Shown here in pieces: positions 7,459 through 14,934 of a stretch of 14,934 bases of DNA. Each line of letters opens with the position of its first letter. Position 1 is the first letter of the stretch. Location of the stretch: the NCBI GenBank assembly GCA_964437425.1, contig CAYTGO010000072.1, forward strand, positions 1 to 14,934, in the 5' to 3' direction. A program made the position numbers and the translations under genes. Under the pieces are notes generated by a model. It searched no databases. It saw only the letters and a program-made list of their open reading frames with translations, and was not told the DNA's origin. The stretch is from Scalindua sp964437425. GTDB lineage: Bacteria > Planctomycetota > Brocadiia > Brocadiales > Scalinduaceae.

Positions 7459-8056
7459 TGCCAACGTGAAAATCAAATTAAATCATCTGCTCTGGAGATC
7501 CAGAAGCAAGACACAGGATTATCAATTCATAAATTCACCTGAATCTCCTTCTATTGACGGATGGTTCACTGTTTTTAACGAAATATTTTCTGATCGTGAA
7601 CCGGGCAGGGATCCGAAGAATATTATCGGAAAACTTGTTGTGCCGGGTAATGATAGCCAATCTGAATTTTTTCAGTTCATTGCAAGTTACTTCATAGACG
7701 ATAAATATTTAGACGCCAGCGGAAGGCCTATAAAGCAATATTTAATCTGGTTTCATCAGGGATATGAGATTTCTGAAATAGATAAATTGTTATCAGATGA
7801 CTGGGGTAAAGATCTCATCTCTTCTTCCAGAGAAATATATTCTGCTTTTTATGAATCTTCAGATAATTCTAAATTTGCTCAAGAGGAGTACATTGTTATT
7901 AAGAGATCTAGCACTGATTTGCAAAAATTAGATTTCGAGGATATAGGGGAGATACAATACGGATTCCCTGCAATCGGTCTTATTCCTCCCCAACCTTTAT
8001 ACAACAAAATCATAGTGATATTAAAGAGGCTGTTAGAAAAGGTAATACGTTCATAA
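7433..8056 (+). CDS. Unrecognised ~207-aa partner of the GTPase
   Basis: I do not recognise this family. The protein is soluble-looking, acidic and rich in aromatic residues, with no signal peptide, no clear membrane segment and no catalytic motif I can name. Features: DGWFTVFNEIF near the N-terminus, SEFFQFIASYFIDD, YLIWFHQGYEISEIDKLL in the middle, and a basic amphipathic C-terminal helix (LYNKIIVILKRLLEKVIRS). Its 5' end overlaps the GTPase gene by 26 bp in a different frame, which argues for translational coupling and a shared job such as GTPase partner or effector. The start is uncertain: GTG 7397, ATG 7409, ATG 7433 and ATG 7445 are all in frame, and none has a strong Shine-Dalgarno sequence. 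It ends with TAA and converges on the cyclophilin gene. Confidence 0.7.
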   Translation: MIKTMQTHNANVKIKLNHLLWRSRSKTQDYQFINSPESPSIDGWFTVFNEIFSDREPGRDPKNIIGKLVVPGNDSQSEFFQFIASYFIDDKYLDASGRPIKQYLIWFHQGYEISEIDKLLSDDWGKDLISSSREIYSAFYESSDNSKFAQEEYIVIKRSSTDLQKLDFEDIGEIQYGFPAIGLIPPQPLYNKIIVILKRLLEKVIRS

Positions 8057-8114
8057 AAGAAACACTCTTATCATCATCAGATATTACCATCCTGTTATCT
8101 ATTACCACTGCAGC

Positions 8115-8132
8115 GGAAACCTTCAGGTTTCC
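8115..8132. terminator. Stem-loop between convergent genes, possible terminator
   Basis: GGAAACC (8115-8121) and GGTTTCC (8126-8132) form a perfect 7-bp stem with loop TTCA in the 107-bp gap between the converging GTPase-partner and cyclophilin genes. Neither side has a T-tract, so it is a weak candidate terminator or a small REP-like palindrome. Confidence 0.35.
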
Positions 8133-8163
8133 ACAACATCGCTCCTCAACTTTAGACACTTAT

Positions 8164-8664
8164 TTAATCTTTTAGCTCACCGCAGTCACTAATGGTGACC
8201 TGTTTCGATGGCTCGCCCATTCGTGATCCCAGAGCCTCTATCTTTTTGACTATATCCATGCCCTCAGTTACCTTCCCAAAGACCACATGCTTATCGTCAA
8301 GCCATGGGGTGACGACAGTAGTGATAAAAAATTGTGAACCGTTTGTGTTGGGACCCGCATTTGCCATTGACAAAAGCCCCGGTTCAGTGTGTTTGAGTGT
8401 GAAGTTTTCATCCTCAAATTTTGATCCGTAGATCGACTTGCCGCCTGTCCCGTTATGATTTGTGAAGTCACCACCCTGGATCATAAAATCCGGAATGATC
8501 CTGTGAAACGTGCTATCCTTGTATCCATAACCTTTTTCTCCTGTACATAAGGCACGGAAATTCTCTACTGTAATTGGAACAACATCCGCGTGCAACTCAA
8601 TCACTATTCGCCCCAAAGCCTCACCATCCGTTTCAATGTCAAGAAAGACGTTTACCGGTTCCAT
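8164..8664 (-). CDS. Cyclophilin-type peptidyl-prolyl cis-trans isomerase, eukaryote-like
   Basis: Cytoplasmic prolyl isomerase: 166 aa, no signal peptide. The residue numbering coincides with human cyclophilin A. Catalytic and binding residues R55, F60, M61, Q63, A101, N102, Q111, F113, W121, L122 and H126 all sit at the same positions. Diagnostic blocks are ENFRALCTGEKGYGYK, FHRIIPDFMIQGGDF, HNGTGGKSIYG, ANAGPNTNGSQFFIT and DDKHVVFGKV. Trp121 is the residue linked to cyclosporin binding in the eukaryotic enzymes. E. coli PpiA and PpiB are more divergent and lack this long TGEKG insertion, so this is the CypA-like subfamily also found in some bacteria. The start ATG is supported by AAGGAGA (8671-8677) at 6-nt spacing. 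It stands alone, converging on the GTPase unit and divergent from the VWA lipoprotein gene. Confidence 0.96.
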   Translation of the reverse strand: MEPVNVFLDIETDGEALGRIVIELHADVVPITVENFRALCTGEKGYGYKDSTFHRIIPDFMIQGGDFTNHNGTGGKSIYGSKFEDENFTLKHTEPGLLSMANAGPNTNGSQFFITTVVTPWLDDKHVVFGKVTEGMDIVKKIEALGSRMGEPSKQVTISDCGELKD

Positions 8665-8803
8665 AATTTATCTCCTTCTTCTTTAATGTTAACAAAAAAT
8701 CCAATCCCCTATTTTGACCGTTCTTTATACCATCCACAGTTATAAAATTAAATGTAATTCTTGAATCCTTAGTTGTAGCTAAGCGAAGAGAATAAAAGTG
8801 GAC

Positions 8804-8831
8804 TTGACCTTTCTGCATAAATCTTTACAAT
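8804..8831 (+). promoter_or_regulatory. Candidate sigma70-type promoter for the VWA-OmpA lipoprotein
   Basis: TTGACC (-35, 8804-8809) and TACAAT (-10, 8826-8831), each 5 of 6 to consensus, are 16 bp apart. The transcript start is expected near 8838, leaving a leader of about 87 nt to the ATG at 8925. It is the best match in the 260-bp divergent gap. Confidence 0.45.
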
Positions 8832-8924
8832 GCGCTAATGTGGCGGCTTGTAAGAGAGTAAGAGTTGTCCATGTTTTTCACTCGTCTATAAAATTCGGAT
8901 ATGAACTTTTTAAGGAAATACTTA

Positions 8925-10190
8925 ATGAAAAGAAAACTGTCACTATTTGCATGTATAGCGATATTTATTTCGCTACAAACAGGTTGTATTCAAATGAAAA
9001 GTTTGGACTTAAAGGGTTTGGACTTTATGAGAATGGATGAATTTCAGTCTCAAGTCCAGTCTCAAGAACTTCAAACTGATGGATATGTGCAAAAGGTTGA
9101 CAGCTTTATTATAGTACTGGATTCATCATCATCTATGGGTACTCTTTACCAGGATGAGGTTGCCGAGCGATATTCACGGTTTATGATCGCCAAAGATATT
9201 GTCAGTCGAATGAATAACACTATTCCTGAAATGGATATCCAGGGGACCCTTCAGAGATTTGGTTACGGTTTTGCAGCAAGGGGAAAACTGACAGAGCCTG
9301 TATACGGGCCGACTGCATATTCAACATCTGATTTGGAATATGCTTTACAAACTATTATAACTCCCGGGGGCCATAGTCCTGCCGGGCTTGCCATTGGAGA
9401 AACAAGTAAAATTGTAGGTTCTACTGAAGGCAAGAGTGCCGTAATTGTCATAAGCGACGGTGAAAAGCTGAATGATGATCCTCTTATGAAAGTTAAGACC
9501 CTGAAAAACCAGTTTGGAGGCAGAACATGCCTTTATACGATTTGGGTGGGAAGTAAGACGGAAAGCAAAACTTTTATGGAAGAGATTGCTGCAGAAATGG
9601 GATGCGGTTTCTCTGTAGCAGCTGATGACATTGCAACAAGTGAAGGTATGGAAGATTTTGTAAGAAAAGTATTCTTTGCCAGGGACAGTGACGGAGATGG
9701 TGTTCCGGATGATGAAGATGAATGTCCTGGCACTCCTCCCGGAATTCAAGTTGATGCTGTAGGGTGTGCTGGAGACAGTGATGGAGATGGTGTTACTGAT
9801 GATATAGACGTGTGCCTGGGCACTCCAAAAGGAGCTATTGTTGATCAAAGAGGTTGCTGGGTTGTCAAAGGTGTAAAATTTGACTATAAAAAGTGGGATG
9901 TAAAACCTCAGTTCAATACAAATCTGGATAATATTATTAGTGTTTTGAAAAATACTCCGGACTTAAAGATAAGGGTAGAGGGGCATACAGATAATATCGG
10001 CTCAGAGAAATATAATCTGAATCTATCTAAAAAGAGGGCAGAGTCAATAAAGGCTTACCTGGTTGAAAAAGGTATTGAAGAATCGCGAATTACTTCAATG
10101 GGACATGGATTTTCAAAACCGAGAGCCGGTAACGATACAAAAGAGGGCAGGGCTTTAAATAGAAGGGCTGAATTAATACCTGTAAAATAG
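8925..10190 (+). CDS. Lipoprotein with VWA domain, thrombospondin type-3 repeats and OmpA peptidoglycan-binding domain
   Basis: Probable outer-membrane-anchored envelope protein of 421 aa. The chosen ATG at 8925 has AAGGA 8 nt upstream (8912-8916). An in-frame ATG at 8901 lacks this and would put 8 extra residues before the signal peptide. Residues 1-20 form a lipoprotein signal ending QTG before C21. A von Willebrand A domain begins at about residue 58 and has the metal-binding DxSxS motif intact (D66, S68, S70). Two calcium-binding type-3 repeats follow: DSDGDGVPDDEDECPGTPPG from 254 and DSDGDGVTDDIDVCLGTPKG from 284. Residues 313-421 are an OmpA-like domain (GHTDNIGSEKYN, LSKKRAESIKAYL, NRRAEL) expected to bind peptidoglycan. 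The inferred role is a cell-surface scaffold or adhesion protein tied to the wall; binding partners are unknown. Confidence 0.93.
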   Translation: MKRKLSLFACIAIFISLQTGCIQMKSLDLKGLDFMRMDEFQSQVQSQELQTDGYVQKVDSFIIVLDSSSSMGTLYQDEVAERYSRFMIAKDIVSRMNNTIPEMDIQGTLQRFGYGFAARGKLTEPVYGPTAYSTSDLEYALQTIITPGGHSPAGLAIGETSKIVGSTEGKSAVIVISDGEKLNDDPLMKVKTLKNQFGGRTCLYTIWVGSKTESKTFMEEIAAEMGCGFSVAADDIATSEGMEDFVRKVFFARDSDGDGVPDDEDECPGTPPGIQVDAVGCAGDSDGDGVTDDIDVCLGTPKGAIVDQRGCWVVKGVKFDYKKWDVKPQFNTNLDNIISVLKNTPDLKIRVEGHTDNIGSEKYNLNLSKKRAESIKAYLVEKGIEESRITSMGHGFSKPRAGNDTKEGRALNRRAELIPVK

Positions 10191-10225
10191 CTTTAATATA
10201 TATGGAGATTTCAATGTTGATTATA

Positions 10226-10269
10226 CTTCGACTCTGCTAAGTGTGACATCATTCTGAGCGGAGTCGAGG
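10226..10269. repeat. REP-like palindromic element
   Basis: CTTCGACTCTGCTAAG (10226-10241) pairs with CTGAGCGGAGTCGAGG (10254-10269) over 16 positions with 13 Watson-Crick pairs, two G-T pairs and one mismatch; the loop is 12 nt. The wording (CATTCTGAGCGGAG...GAGGAATCT) resembles a short dispersed repeat I recall from many environmental bacterial genomes. It fills the gap between convergent genes and could also act as a bidirectional transcription barrier, though no T-tract follows. Confidence 0.5.
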
Positions 10270-10272
10270 AAT

Positions 10273-11904
10273 CTAACTTAATTTAAACAGCTTCCGCAGC
10301 ATTAACTCAGGATAGAGACAAAACGGATAATTCCTGTTCGTTACAATAGAATTATATTTTATTTTTTTCTCCAAATCATCCATCTCCTTTTCCTTCTCTT
10401 TAATCAGGGGACTGATCTTCTCTTTCATCAGGCCATTAAGCTGTTTTATCCTGCTGAAAGCCATATGCTTTTCTTTGGCATCGTGTGACGTTTTAGCTAT
10501 CAAATTATTTTTTTCGTTTATCAAAGAGATCATCCCGGCATCTTCCATAATTTTTCCGGATGCATATCTGTCAGGATTATATCCCATATCCTTGATAACA
10601 TGTTTCAGCTTAGTCATATCTTCACCAGAAACATCAAGTGGTTTATATGGCAGGTGCAGGGTTGTCGAGATTGTTGCATATTCCGGTGGCTCCACACCAA
10701 AAAACTCTCTAGTAATTTCGTCAGTAATCAGATCGTATTTTGCACCGCCAATTCCGTGAACAAACAGATCAGAAAAGAAGAGCCTTGAGTACATGGTGTT
10801 AGCTATTGCTTTTGGGCGGATCTTTATGCCATTGCTTATCAATGTTTTCAACCTTTCCATGTTTTTCGTTGATCTGTTCCTTTCACCAAAATCGAAATGC
10901 TCAACAACTTTGTTCTCACATATTATGCTTATGCGATTCTCATTTGCAACAGATGCAAAGAGGCTTTTCCTCAGTTCGTTCCTTTTCCACATCCAGAATG
11001 GCATTTCTACTACAAACCCTTTCTCCATCAAATCAGGCAGGGGATTAGCCTTCGAGCTTATCTTCTTCAATTTGCGATATTCTCTGAGTTTTGCATTATA
11101 GACATCTACAAAACATTTTAAATTTGCTGTTATGTGCAGGAAAAAATTGAGAAATGGATCTGTCTCACTGATATGAGAAACCGGGACTTCCAGATTGTTA
11201 ATCCCGAATCTTGTCAAAAATGCGTGCCTTGCAAACGTAAACAGGTCACTGAATTGCAGTGTCTCTCCGGAAAGCGTTATTGCTATATTTATAAAATCCT
11301 CAAACGTCTTCTTCATATCAGGATCATGCACGGATTTTAAAACACGTTCTTTAAGGGTCGATAGTTGTGTCGAGTCCGCATATCTGATCTCTTCAAACGC
11401 AAGATTGCGTAGTCCGGGATGGTATTCCATTCTTTCTATAGATGAACCAAGGCTGTTTATGTCAGGAATGTTCAGACAGTTATCATTGCCGGCATCATTA
11501 TCAACGACCATATTTATCCCGATGCCATTCGACTTCATTGCAATGCTATTTACAAGGCGGTGCTTTATCACTGCACCAGGATGTGCAAGGGCAGAGGAGT
11601 GTCCGGTTTGAATTATATTTTTTTGAGGAGCATAAAAATCTTTAATGCTGGATAAATTTTCTGTGCCAGCGATATTCATGTTTGAACAGAGAGCCCATAT
11701 CTTTTCACTGTATTCTCCGGCTTTTTTCAGTGTTTCAGAACGAACCTGTTCCCGGAATTGAGAAAAAGGTATGCCGTTTATATTGAAATCGTAGGATTTG
11801 AATCTCTCTTTATTTATATCGATCAAGCCGGGAATGTCTTCAAATGCCGGATCTATGAATATCTCTCTATTTTTTTTTGGAATTGTGAATGATTTAATTT
11901 TCAT
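10273..11904 (-). CDS. BshC-like protein (bacillithiol cysteine-adding enzyme-related)
   Basis: A 543-aa soluble protein with no signal peptide. It resembles BshC, the proposed last enzyme of bacillithiol synthesis, in length (about 540 aa), in an N-terminal half with a nucleotide-binding-like signature TGHSSALAHPGAVIK (100-114) compared with the TGQQxGLxxGPxYxxxK of BshC, in the following VVDND segment (133-137), in a central conserved block HGIGGAKYD (383-391), and in a C-terminal coiled-coil (about 460-530) before a short tail, NYPFCLYPELMLRKLF. The sequence is clearly not a classical BshC, and no bshA or bshB gene is nearby. It may be a planctomycete-type paralogue with another substrate. 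The start ATG lacks a visible Shine-Dalgarno sequence and lies only 11 bp from a repeat element, which may have replaced its original upstream region. The existence of the gene is firm; the function is tentative. Confidence 0.75.
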   Translation of the reverse strand: MKIKSFTIPKKNREIFIDPAFEDIPGLIDINKERFKSYDFNINGIPFSQFREQVRSETLKKAGEYSEKIWALCSNMNIAGTENLSSIKDFYAPQKNIIQTGHSSALAHPGAVIKHRLVNSIAMKSNGIGINMVVDNDAGNDNCLNIPDINSLGSSIERMEYHPGLRNLAFEEIRYADSTQLSTLKERVLKSVHDPDMKKTFEDFINIAITLSGETLQFSDLFTFARHAFLTRFGINNLEVPVSHISETDPFLNFFLHITANLKCFVDVYNAKLREYRKLKKISSKANPLPDLMEKGFVVEMPFWMWKRNELRKSLFASVANENRISIICENKVVEHFDFGERNRSTKNMERLKTLISNGIKIRPKAIANTMYSRLFFSDLFVHGIGGAKYDLITDEITREFFGVEPPEYATISTTLHLPYKPLDVSGEDMTKLKHVIKDMGYNPDRYASGKIMEDAGMISLINEKNNLIAKTSHDAKEKHMAFSRIKQLNGLMKEKISPLIKEKEKEMDDLEKKIKYNSIVTNRNYPFCLYPELMLRKLFKLS

Positions 11905-11943
11905 TTCAGTTAATGGGACGCAGATAAACGCAGATGTGCACAG

Positions 11944-11965
11944 AAAAAACCTTGCTTTCGCAAGG
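11944..11965 (-). terminator. Intrinsic terminator downstream of mutS
   Basis: On the minus strand the sequence reads CCTTGC-GAAA-GCAAGG followed by TTTTTT: a perfect 6-bp stem, a GNRA tetraloop and a six-T tract. It lies 144 nt past the mutS stop and before the BshC-like gene, so it should end mutS transcription and separate the two genes. Confidence 0.75.
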
Positions 11966-11981
11966 ATTCCAATCCTGGATT

Positions 11982-12032
11982 CCTCCAGAAATGGAGGGGA
12001 AATATTTTGTTGGTTCAGGCTTGCAGCCTGAA
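11982..12032. repeat. Two tandem perfect stem-loops upstream of the terminator
   Basis: CCTCCA-GAAA-TGGAGG (11982-11997) and TTCAGGCT-TGC-AGCCTGAA (12014-12032) are perfect palindromes in the mutS 3' region. With the terminator hairpin they give three consecutive stem-loops in the minus-strand transcript. They could protect the mRNA 3' end or form a small RNA. Confidence 0.55.
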
Positions 12033-12108
12033 TCTAATGTTTTAAACAAAACTACACCTTAATTTTTTTATCATAAAAATCTGTATTTATCTGCGTCCAG
12101 TATTTTGC

Positions 12109-14891
12109 CTACTCTTCCAGTTTCTCTTTCAGTTTGTGAAGTTTATTGAGTGCTTCCATTGGTGTGATTTTCGACGTGTCCAGATTTCTTATCTNNNNNN
12201 NNNNNNNNNNNNNNNNNNNNNNNNNNNNNNNNNNNNNNNNNNNNNNNNNNNNNNNNNNNNNNNNNNNNNNNNNNNNNNNNNNNNNNNNNNNNNNAGTTTA
12301 TTGAGTGCTTCCATTGGTGTGATTTTCGACGTGTCCAGATTTCTTATCTCCTCAATCACTGAGTTCTGAGGTGGATTAAAAAGGGAAAGTTGTTTTGGCT
12401 TATTTTCATCTTTACTCTTAATTGTAGCAAATTTAGGTTTGCCGTCTACATCCAGTGTTCCAGCTTCAAGATTGGTAAGTATCACCCGGGCTCTTTGAAT
12501 TACCTCGTTGGGCATCCCGGCCAGCCTTGCGACATGGATACCGTAGCTTTTATCAGCGCTACCTTCAATAATTTTTCTCAGGAAGATTATTTCATCTTCC
12601 CACTCCCTGACCGCAATGTTATAGTTCCTGATACCAGGAAAGAGCAGGGCCAGCTCAGCCAGCTCGTGATAATGAGTAGCAAACAGTGTTCTGGCTTTCA
12701 GGTGTTCGTATATATATTCTGTTAAAGCCCATGCAATACTTACTCCATCAAAGGTGCTGGTTCCACGGCCAACTTCATCAAGTATAATCAGGCTGCGTTT
12801 TGTCGCGTTATTTAATATGTTTGCGGCTTCATTCATCTCCACCATAAATGTACTCTGGCCTTTTGCCAGTTCATCCATTGCACCTACCCTTGTGAATATA
12901 CGATCAACGACTCCTATTGTTGCCTCTTTTGCCGGAATAAAACTGCCCATCTGTGCCATGAGTACGAGCAGTGCTACCTGACGAATATACGTACTCTTTC
13001 CTGCCATGTTTGGCCCTGTAATGACCATGATCTGTTTATCGGTTTCGTTAATGTCAATATCATTAGGTACAAATTTTTCAGCCATTAATGTCTTATCCAG
13101 GACGGGGTGCCTGCCATCAACAACTCTGAGACCGAGCCCATCTGATATTTCAGGCCTTGTATATCCGTTCTCGGCAGCTATATTTGCAAGTGTTGAAAGG
13201 ACGTCTAAATGTGCAATAACATCTGCCGTCTTCTGTAAGCGTTCAGTATAAGTGGCTACCTCTTCCCTGATTTTCTGGAAGTACTCGTATTCCAGATCCT
13301 TCGCCCTGTCATCCGCGGTAAGTACCTTTGTCTCATATTCCTTAAGTTCCGGTGTAATGTACCGTTCGGCATGTTTAAGGGTCTGTTTACGAATATACGT
13401 TTCCGGGACCCTGTCTTTGTGAACATTTGTAATTTCGAGATAGTATCCGAATACTTTGTTGTATCCTATTTTTAATGAACTTATACCCGTTCTTTCCATC
13501 TCCTTTGCCTGGAAACCGGCAATCCAGGTTTTTCCATTTTTGCTGATATTCCTCAACTCATCCAGATCGTGATCATAACCTTCACGTATCATCCCACCAT
13601 CACGGATTGAATGCGGCGGGTCGGACACTATGGCGGTACTTATGAGTACCTTTGGCTCTTCCATAAGATCCAGTGTCTCATGACAAAGTTTTAGAATAGA
13701 CGAATTGCAGGCAGAAATTGCAGATTTTATTTTTGGCAGAAGTGATAGTGATTGCTTCAGTGAAATCAGGTCTCTCGCATTAGCGCGACCAAAGCTGATC
13801 TTTGCAGAAATTCTTTCAATATCATAAACGTCTTTGAGCAGTTCGCAAATTTCCCTGCACAGGTTTTTATTATTATATAACTCCTCAACGCCATCCTGCC
13901 TGATATTTATGTCCTCAGCTATGCTAAGTGGGCTTACAACCCAGCTCTTTATTAACCTCCCTCCCATTGGGGTTCTCGTCTGATCCAGTACTCCCAATAA
14001 GGAACCTTCCTTCTGGTGTGTCCTCGAAGTCTTGACCAGTTCCAGGCTCAGTTGCGTGGAGTGGTCAAGGATCAGGCGGTTATGGCTTGAAAATTTTTCA
14101 ACCTTATTGATATGTTTCAGGGATGTTTTTTGTGTTTCGTCAAGGTAGTTAATCAATGCGCCCGCCGCGCTGAGAGAGGGGCCGATATCTTCACATCCAA
14201 ATCCCTCCAGAGAAGCAGTACAAAAATGGCCTATAAGTTTCTGATATGCGGTATCGCGTGAAAACTCCCAGTCAGAACGGCGTGTAACCATTGCGTTGAA
14301 ATCTGCAGATATTCTTTCAGAAAGATCAAACTCTTTAAATGTAATATTTTCAGGAAGAATGCACTCAGACGGATTTATCCTGGACAATTCATCCAGCAAG
14401 TAACACTTATCAATATCCTGGACCATGAATTCACCGGTCGAAATATCTACCCAGGACAAACCGGCCTTATCATCATGTATAAATAGAGACAAAAGATAAT
14501 TGTTGTCTTTATCCTCCAGCATCGTATCTTCGGTAAGTGTGCCGGGTGTGATAATCCTGACGACGTCCCGTTCAACAATTCCTTTTGCACCCGCTTTAGT
14601 ATCATTTTTTTCAGTGCCATTCTGCATCTGTTCACAAACGGCAACTTTGTACCCTGCTTTTATCAGCTTCGGGATGTAAGAACCGGCTGCATGATAGGGT
14701 ATGCCGGCCATGGGCATGGCCTTTTCACCCTTGGACCTTGAAGTCAATGTAATACCCAGAACCTTTGCGGCGATCCTGGCATCGTCATGGAACATCTCAT
14801 AAAAATCTCCCATACGAAAAAACAACAGAGCATCCTCGTTTTTACTTTTAATACTCATATATTGTTTCATCATAGGGGTTGAAAAAGGCAT
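12109..14891 (-). CDS. mutS: DNA mismatch repair protein MutS (interrupted by an assembly gap)
   Basis: Recognises mismatches and small loops in DNA and starts repair with MutL. The mismatch-wedge motif is GDFYEMF with F30 and E32. The ATPase core has Walker A GPNMAGKS (626-633), GQSTFMVEM (678-686), Walker B ending LDEVGRGTST (D705, E706), and ATHYHEL. The start is ATG 14891, with AAGGA 7 nt upstream (14899-14903). An open frame runs on to the window edge, but its extra residues do not look like MutS. The 3' end carries 100 N (12195-12294) flanked by identical 55-bp copies. Removing 155 bp (N plus one copy) yields 2628 bp, exactly 876 codons, ending EALNKLHKLKEKLEE and TAG at 12109-12111. 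As deposited, the frame is broken; biologically the gene is almost certainly intact and 875 aa long. Confidence 0.96.
12140..12349. repeat. 55-bp exact direct duplication flanking the gap (assembly artefact)
   Basis: Bases 12140-12194 and 12295-12349 are identical over all 55 positions and directly border the N run. Both encode the same MutS C-terminal segment. This is the expected picture when two contigs sharing an unmerged end overlap are scaffolded. A true tandem duplication is less likely, because collapsing one copy restores the reading frame. Confidence 0.9.
12195..12294. other. Scaffold gap of exactly 100 N
   Basis: The run of 100 N is the conventional placeholder for a gap of unknown size. 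The 55-bp identity of its flanks indicates that no sequence is really missing here. Confidence 0.97.
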
Positions 14892-14934
14892 CTTACTTTC
14901 CTTAAATACACGGTTTCTTTCGAGGCAGATCACC

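Larger units (their letters stand above)
11916..12098. repeat. 183-bp MITE-like element with terminal inverted repeats
   Basis: The 20-bp ends, GGACGCAGATAAACGCAGAT (11916-11935) and the reverse complement of 12079-12098, match at 18 of 20 positions. Between them lie three perfect hairpins: 11950-11965, 11982-11997 and 12014-12032. There is no coding sequence and I see no target-site duplication. The element exactly fills the gap between mutS and the BshC-like gene. The CGCAGATAAACGCAGAT wording resembles a dispersed intergenic repeat I recall from several environmental bacteria. Whether it ever moved as a unit is inference. Confidence 0.5.

Noticed and set aside
8798..9040. 80-codon frame overlapping the start of the VWA lipoprotein gene
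   Set aside because: It covers the lipoprotein promoter and signal peptide in another frame and shows no protein features.
8925..11904. VWA protein and BshC-like protein as members of the GTPase system
   Set aside because: The VWA protein is an OmpA-type lipoprotein with its own promoter, separated by an opposite-strand cyclophilin gene; the BshC-like gene is on the other strand beyond a repeat. Context does not tie them together.
12140..12349. True tandem duplication or recent insertion in mutS
   Set aside because: Exactly 100 N between perfect 55-bp copies and restoration of frame on collapse point to scaffolding.
1..14934. CRISPR array, tRNA or rRNA genes, transposase genes
   Set aside because: No regularly spaced repeats, cloverleaf, rRNA-like segments or transposase motifs were seen on either strand.

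Overview
The window reads as chromosomal DNA of a fairly AT-rich Gram-negative-type bacterium. It encodes an exported SurA-like chaperone and an OmpA-type lipoprotein, and it uses Shine-Dalgarno sequences together with GTG and TTG starts. The BshC-like protein and the overall mix fit a planctomycete, possibly of the anammox group (Brocadiales). That placement is an impression from protein flavour, not something the sequence proves.

Layout. tyrS (+) converges on a SurA/PpiC-type peptidyl-prolyl isomerase gene (-), with the two stop codons overlapping. Upstream of the isomerase, on the same strand, lies mfd. A 463-bp divergent spacer with a good sigma70-like promoter, a DnaA-box hairpin and other inverted repeats separates mfd from a two-gene accessory unit (+). 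That unit encodes a divergent P-loop GTPase overlapped by an unrecognised protein of about 207 aa. Next come a eukaryote-like cyclophilin (-) and a lipoprotein with VWA, thrombospondin type-3 and OmpA domains (+). Last are a BshC-like protein (-) and mutS (-). mutS is interrupted by exactly 100 N flanked by two identical 55-bp copies. Collapsing that duplication restores one in-frame 875-aa MutS, so the break is almost certainly an assembly artefact.

Functional themes. Two DNA-repair factors (Mfd for transcription-coupled repair, MutS for mismatch repair) and two prolyl isomerases of different folds (an exported parvulin and a cytoplasmic cyclophilin) sit among unrelated housekeeping genes. 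The spacers are rich in palindromes. A REP-like hairpin lies between the lipoprotein and BshC-like genes. A 183-bp element with near-perfect terminal inverted repeats and three internal hairpins, one of them a textbook intrinsic terminator for mutS, lies between mutS and the BshC-like gene.

The best candidate for an undescribed system is the GTPase plus partner pair with its long, structured leader. I see no proof of its function. The BshC-like protein, encoded without any other bacillithiol gene in view, is the second candidate.
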